Assembly: GCF_013391635.1 (NCBI RefSeq)
Contig: NZ_JACAWU010000002.1
Coordinates: 1,054,001-1,118,000, forward strand
Direction: 5' to 3'
Source: Natronomonas gomsonensis
Lineage (GTDB): Archaea > Halobacteriota > Halobacteria > Halobacteriales > Haloarculaceae
DNA length: 64,000 nt
The notes beneath the pieces are model-generated. The model saw only the letters and a list, made by a program, of their open reading frames with translations. It made no database searches and was not told where the DNA came from. Numbering within the stretch: the first letter of the stretch is position 1; every line of letters starts with the position of its first letter. The position numbers and the translations under genes were made by a program. Positions 60,438-64,000 of this stretch are shown piece after piece.

Positions 60438-63400
60438 ATGAACTCTCCTATGGTCATTATCCTCGGTGCCGGCCGCCCATTCGCCGGCACCGAGCCCTCC
60501 GCACTGACCCATACGTCGGGCGACCGGAGAGCCTTAGACTGGCTGCTTGAAGCGTTCAGACAGTCGCTTGAGGATCCGGAGATTCATTTCGTGGGAGGAT
60601 ATCGAATGGACGAAATCGTCGATGAGTACCCGAATATCCACTTCTCGCAGAATGAGGAGTGGGAAGAGACTGGTTCCGTCGCATCACTGTTTGCGGCGCC
60701 GCTTTCCACCGACCGCTCTGTGTTCGTCTGTTATGCGGACACCGTTTTCGAATCGACGGCTGTCGACGCCCTCCAAGGCATGAACTCAGTGGCAGTTGAC
60801 CTTGATTGGCAGACTCGCTACCATACACGGACTGAGGAGAGCCTTGAGCGCGCAGAGAAAGTCTGTATCAAGGACGGAAGGCTAATCGCTGCGGACACCG
60901 ACATTTCGAAGAGCGAAGCCGACGCAGAATTCACCGGACTGGTCCGACTCTCCCCGATGGCCATCAAGCGATCTCGGTCGCTATGGAGCGCCCGGACGAT
61001 AAGCCGAGATGCCGACATCCCCGACCTCCTCCAATCCCTCGCGGCAACCGGCATTACTATAGAAGTGGTCGACATCGGCGGCCAATGGGCAGAACTCGAG
61101 ACCGCCGAGGACATCTCGCGGTTCGTCTTAGATACGAAGGCCAACACTCTCCGGCGACTCCAATCCCGCGTTACCGAGAGCAATATTCTCGACCAACACA
61201 CATTTACCGTCAATGAGTGGCTTGATGATCCAGATTCAATCTGCGAATTAATCCATACGCGGTTCAAGGGAGAACCAATCATCGTCCGTAGTAGCGCCCT
61301 CGCCGAGGATGGCTTCGAGGAGTCAAACGCGGGTGCCTTCGAAAGCGTTCTCAATGTTTCCTCGGATAATTCGGCCGAGTTAACCGACGCAATCGTCAAA
61401 GTGATTGACTCGTACCCGGACGACAATCCAGAGAACCAGGTCCTTGTTCAGCCGATGGTCGACGATGTTGACCAGAGCGGAGTTGTCATGACCCGGTCGC
61501 TCGGAAACGGAGGCCCATATTACGTAATCAACTACGACGCAACGACATCGAGCACCGAATCCGTGACCGACGGAACCGGTGAACACCTTAAAACCGCAAT
61601 TATCAGGAAGGACGTCGATATCAAGGACATAGAGTCCGCATCGGAAGGGCAACAGTTTCCCTCGAAGTTGTCGATAGGTCCATTATTCAAAGCTATACGG
61701 GAGCTTGAGGAGCTCATCGCTCACGATAGCCTCGATATCGAATTCGCCGTCGACAGTTTGGGTAACGTCTATGTGCTTCAAGCGCGGCCAATGACCATTG
61801 ATCCCACAGAGAACAGAGTCGACGACGAAACCCTCTTCCAAACCGTCGACCAAGCGGGTGAGGAGTTCGTCAACTCCCAAACTACGCCGCCGGTCGTCAT
61901 GGGCGACCGGACCATCTACGGCGTGATGCCCGACTGGAACCCAGCGGAGATTATCGGACGGAAACCTAAGCAACTCGCCACCTCACTATACCGTTATCTA
62001 ATTATGAACGAAACCTGGGCACAGCAGCGTGCCGAATACGGTTACCGTGACGTCCGCCCCCACTCTTTGATGAAATGCTTCGCCGGACAGCCCTATGTGG
62101 ACGTTCGAGCCGATTTCAACTCCTTCATTCCGGCTTCGGTCCCCGACGACCTCGCCGAACGTCTCATTGAGTATTATCTCGATCGACTTGAGGCTCATCC
62201 GGAATATCACGACAAAGTTGAATTCGATATCGTCCTGACCTGCCTAACTTTCGACTACGAGGACCAAATCGAACCACTCCGCGATGCAGGGTTCACTGAA
62301 GACGAACTGGAGCTATTCCGGGACGGTCTCCAAGAGATTACTCTTGAAGCGTACAATCGACTCGACGACGACCTCACACAGATCGAACGGCTCGAGGAAC
62401 GCTATGAGGAGATAACCTCGGTAGATCTTCCATCGCTCAAGGAAGCATATTTGCTTCTCGAAGACTGTCGGAGGTTCGGTACGCTCCCATTCGCCCACCT
62501 CGCTCGGACGGCATTCGTCGCCACGTCACTGCTACACTCACTTGAACGGAAGGGTGTTCTGACGACCGACCAGCGCAGTAACTTTCAGAACGCACTGAAC
62601 ACTATCGCTCGACAGTTCGAACGCGACGGCTATCGAGTCTCTTCGGGCGACCTGGAATGGGATGAGTTTGTCGACACCTACGGTCACCTTCGTCCGGGTA
62701 CGTATGAGATTACCTCGCCTGCCTACGCTGAGAACCCCAAGGAGTACCTTCGTCCGGTAGTCGAGACTGACAGCGAACCGGAAAGCCACCCGAATCCCAT
62801 CGATGTCTGGGACAAAGATACGAAGCTTCGAATTGAGGACGAACTCGAGCGAATTGGCTTGCCGGTTGCCGCGGACGAGTTCGTCGACTTCCTCGTCCGG
62901 GCAATTGAGGGACGGGAGCGCTCGAAGTTCGTCTTCTCACGAAATTTGAGTGCGGCACTCGAACGTATCGCCGAGTTCGGTGCCGATCACGGCCTGTCGA
63001 GGGAGGACCTCTCGCACGTCTCTCTGGAGTCGTACTTCGAGCTGGCGTTGAACCACCCACCATCGGATGTCGAAGGATGGCTCTCTGAACAGATACGTGC
63101 CGGCCGAAACCAACACACAGTGACGACATCCGTCGAATTACCACCCCTCCTCTTTGATGAGAGCGACTTCATCGTCTTCGAAAGCCCGTCACGTGAGGCG
63201 AACTTCGTGACCAACGAAACCCTCATAGCCGACGTGGTCGAACTCAATGACAGTGACGTATACCCCGAGGAGCTTAACGGGCGAATTGTCCTCATCGAGC
63301 AAGCAGATCCTGGATACGACTGGCTGTTCGGTCACGATATCGCTGGCTTGGTGACGATGTACGGAGGTGCAAATTCGCACATGGCGGTACGAGCTGCCGA

Positions 63401-63512
63401 GTTCTCGTTGCCAGCCGCCATCGGCGTCGGCGAGAACCGCTATGAGCAGCTCCGTCGGGCAGAGGTCGTCGAACTGAACTGTGCAGCTTTGAATGTCAAG
63501 GTGGTACAGTGA
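60438..63512 (+). CDS. Nucleotidyltransferase-PEP-synthase-like fusion, probable glutamine kinase/cytidylyltransferase
   Basis: The protein has 1024 residues. Residues 1-235 are a nucleotidyltransferase-like domain (MVIILGAGRPFAGTEPSAL, VFVCYADTVFES). Residues about 260-480 are a PEP-synthase ATP-grasp domain (GEPIIVRSSALAEDGFEE, LVQPMVDDVDQSGVVMTR, DIEFAVDSLGNVYVLQARPM). A helical middle follows, then the swivelling domain with phospho-His981 (TMYGGANSHMAVRAAEF). This order and the following amidotransferase-like gene equal Campylobacter Cj1416 + Cj1418 fused, which phosphorylate the glutamine amide and couple it to CTP. The N-terminal lysine motif is weakly kept, so the cytidylyl step is less sure. 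Confidence 0.7.
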   Translation: MNSPMVIILGAGRPFAGTEPSALTHTSGDRRALDWLLEAFRQSLEDPEIHFVGGYRMDEIVDEYPNIHFSQNEEWEETGSVASLFAAPLSTDRSVFVCYADTVFESTAVDALQGMNSVAVDLDWQTRYHTRTEESLERAEKVCIKDGRLIAADTDISKSEADAEFTGLVRLSPMAIKRSRSLWSARTISRDADIPDLLQSLAATGITIEVVDIGGQWAELETAEDISRFVLDTKANTLRRLQSRVTESNILDQHTFTVNEWLDDPDSICELIHTRFKGEPIIVRSSALAEDGFEESNAGAFESVLNVSSDNSAELTDAIVKVIDSYPDDNPENQVLVQPMVDDVDQSGVVMTRSLGNGGPYYVINYDATTSSTESVTDGTGEHLKTAIIRKDVDIKDIESASEGQQFPSKLSIGPLFKAIRELEELIAHDSLDIEFAVDSLGNVYVLQARPMTIDPTENRVDDETLFQTVDQAGEEFVNSQTTPPVVMGDRTIYGVMPDWNPAEIIGRKPKQLATSLYRYLIMNETWAQQRAEYGYRDVRPHSLMKCFAGQPYVDVRADFNSFIPASVPDDLAERLIEYYLDRLEAHPEYHDKVEFDIVLTCLTFDYEDQIEPLRDAGFTEDELELFRDGLQEITLEAYNRLDDDLTQIERLEERYEEITSVDLPSLKEAYLLLEDCRRFGTLPFAHLARTAFVATSLLHSLERKGVLTTDQRSNFQNALNTIARQFERDGYRVSSGDLEWDEFVDTYGHLRPGTYEITSPAYAENPKEYLRPVVETDSEPESHPNPIDVWDKDTKLRIEDELERIGLPVAADEFVDFLVRAIEGRERSKFVFSRNLSAALERIAEFGADHGLSREDLSHVSLESYFELALNHPPSDVEGWLSEQIRAGRNQHTVTTSVELPPLLFDESDFIVFESPSREANFVTNETLIADVVELNDSDVYPEELNGRIVLIEQADPGYDWLFGHDIAGLVTMYGGANSHMAVRAAEFSLPAAIGVGENRYEQLRRAEVVELNCAALNVKVVQ

Positions 63513-64000
63513 CTCGCATCGGGTTGACCCAGCGAGTGAGCGTTGTCGAGGACTTTGGCGAACGCAGGGATTGTCTCGATCAGGAGTGGACGACACTCCT
63601 CGAGGACCTCGGCCACACGCCGATACCGCTCCCGAACTCTGTCAATGACGGCACCAGCCACCTCACGGAGATGGAACTAGACAGCCTCGTTTTGACAAGC
63701 GGGAATGATCTCTCTTCACTCGAGTATCCAGCAAACCCAGCACCAGAACGTGACCGATTCGAGACCGAGGCACTGGAGTATGCGATTGATACCGGCTTAC
63801 CAGTTCTCGGTGTCTGTCGTGGCCTCGAACTCCTGAACACCTACTTCGGTGGGTCACTCGCGTCGATTGACGGTCACGTTGCAACCACACACGCCGTTGA
63901 ATTCACGAATGAAAAGTCCGGTTTCGAGTTTCCGAATCGAGTAATCGTCAACAGCTACCACGACTATGCTATCCCCATGGATGGGGTCGGTGACGAATTA
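63509..64000 (+). CDS. Class I amidotransferase-like hydrolase, Cj1417-like (truncated)
   Basis: GTG at 63509 overlaps the previous stop (GTGA). The first 164 residues are in the window: TRIGLTQRVSVVEDFG, oxyanion region LVLTSGNDLSS, and the nucleophile Cys103 in PVLGVCRGLELLN; the His/Glu part lies beyond the edge. It matches peptidase C26/gamma-glutamyl hydrolases. Next to a glutamine-kinase-like fusion, the likely reaction is removal of glutamate from gamma-glutamyl-CDP-amidate to release cytidine diphosphoramidate. Confidence 0.75.
   Translation, partial: MTRIGLTQRVSVVEDFGERRDCLDQEWTTLLEDLGHTPIPLPNSVNDGTSHLTEMELDSLVLTSGNDLSSLEYPANPAPERDRFETEALEYAIDTGLPVLGVCRGLELLNTYFGGSLASIDGHVATTHAVEFTNEKSGFEFPNRVIVNSYHDYAIPMDGVGDEL

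Noticed and set aside
1..64000. CRISPR array or cas genes
   Set aside because: No regularly spaced repeats and no Cas protein were seen; TnpB is the only RNA-guided nuclease.

Overview
The window is a chromosomal segment of a halophilic archaeon (class Halobacteria). The evidence is a GC-rich sequence, strongly acidic proteins, TATA boxes about 27 bases upstream of start codons (leaderless transcripts), and marker genes: TrmY, AglM, archaeal pilins with the H-domain, HalOD1/HTH-type regulators, a two-domain AhbA/AhbB siroheme decarboxylase and TnpB with haloarchaeal-type ends. The genus cannot be read from the sequence.

Region A (1-10.7 kb) is the right part of an integrated virus. A truncated P-loop packaging ATPase and small membrane proteins run leftwards. 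A small membrane protein, two major-capsid-like proteins and a beta-helix spike-like protein run rightwards from a shared palindromic promoter. An AT-rich cargo pair follows (polytopic glycan-type membrane protein plus small membrane protein), then membrane-anchored acidic proteins, two tyrosine recombinases, a run of zinc-ribbon microproteins and two hairpin-rich stretches. It resembles the single-jelly-roll internal-membrane haloviruses (SH1/SNJ1 type).

Region B (11-13.7 kb) holds host stress genes: a wHTH protein, a four-CBS protein with a C-terminal domain like a hibernation factor, and UspA.

Region C (14-25 kb) is an iron-starvation cluster. Four near-perfect TTTAGG-N4-CCTAAA palindromes precede a reversibly-glycosylated-polypeptide homologue, a ferric-binding lipoprotein with a GT-C membrane protein, a dolichol-phosphate-sugar-synthase-like GT2, and a divergent pair of a GMC oxidoreductase/subunit-3 operon and a ferric permease. 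A fifth copy at 44.6 kb precedes a 55-residue protein and an amphi-Trp protein, next to dpsA. Iron uptake therefore seems co-regulated with surface-sugar and sugar-oxidation genes.

Region D (25-47 kb) is mostly housekeeping and accessory: AhbA/AhbB-type heme synthesis, TrpD2-like protein, Baeyer-Villiger-type monooxygenase, multicopper oxidase, cyclophilin lipoprotein, a TnpB element with two omega-RNA-like hairpins, a sensor kinase, an S9 peptidase, an SDR, an HTH/MazF-like toxin-antitoxin pair, Nudix, CHY zinc finger, glutaredoxin and Dps.

Region E (47-64 kb) is cell surface: three tandem pilins, tRNA-Pro(CGG), TrmY, AglM, and a lower-GC polysaccharide locus (two GT4 enzymes, an AlkP-fold enzyme, a polysaccharide deacetylase). 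The locus ends in a 1024-residue nucleotidyltransferase/PEP-synthase-like fusion overlapping a class I amidotransferase-like gene. These last two match the three enzyme activities (glutamine kinase, cytidylyltransferase, gamma-glutamyl hydrolase) that make the phosphoramidate capsule modification in Campylobacter, suggesting an archaeal phosphoramidate-glycan pathway.
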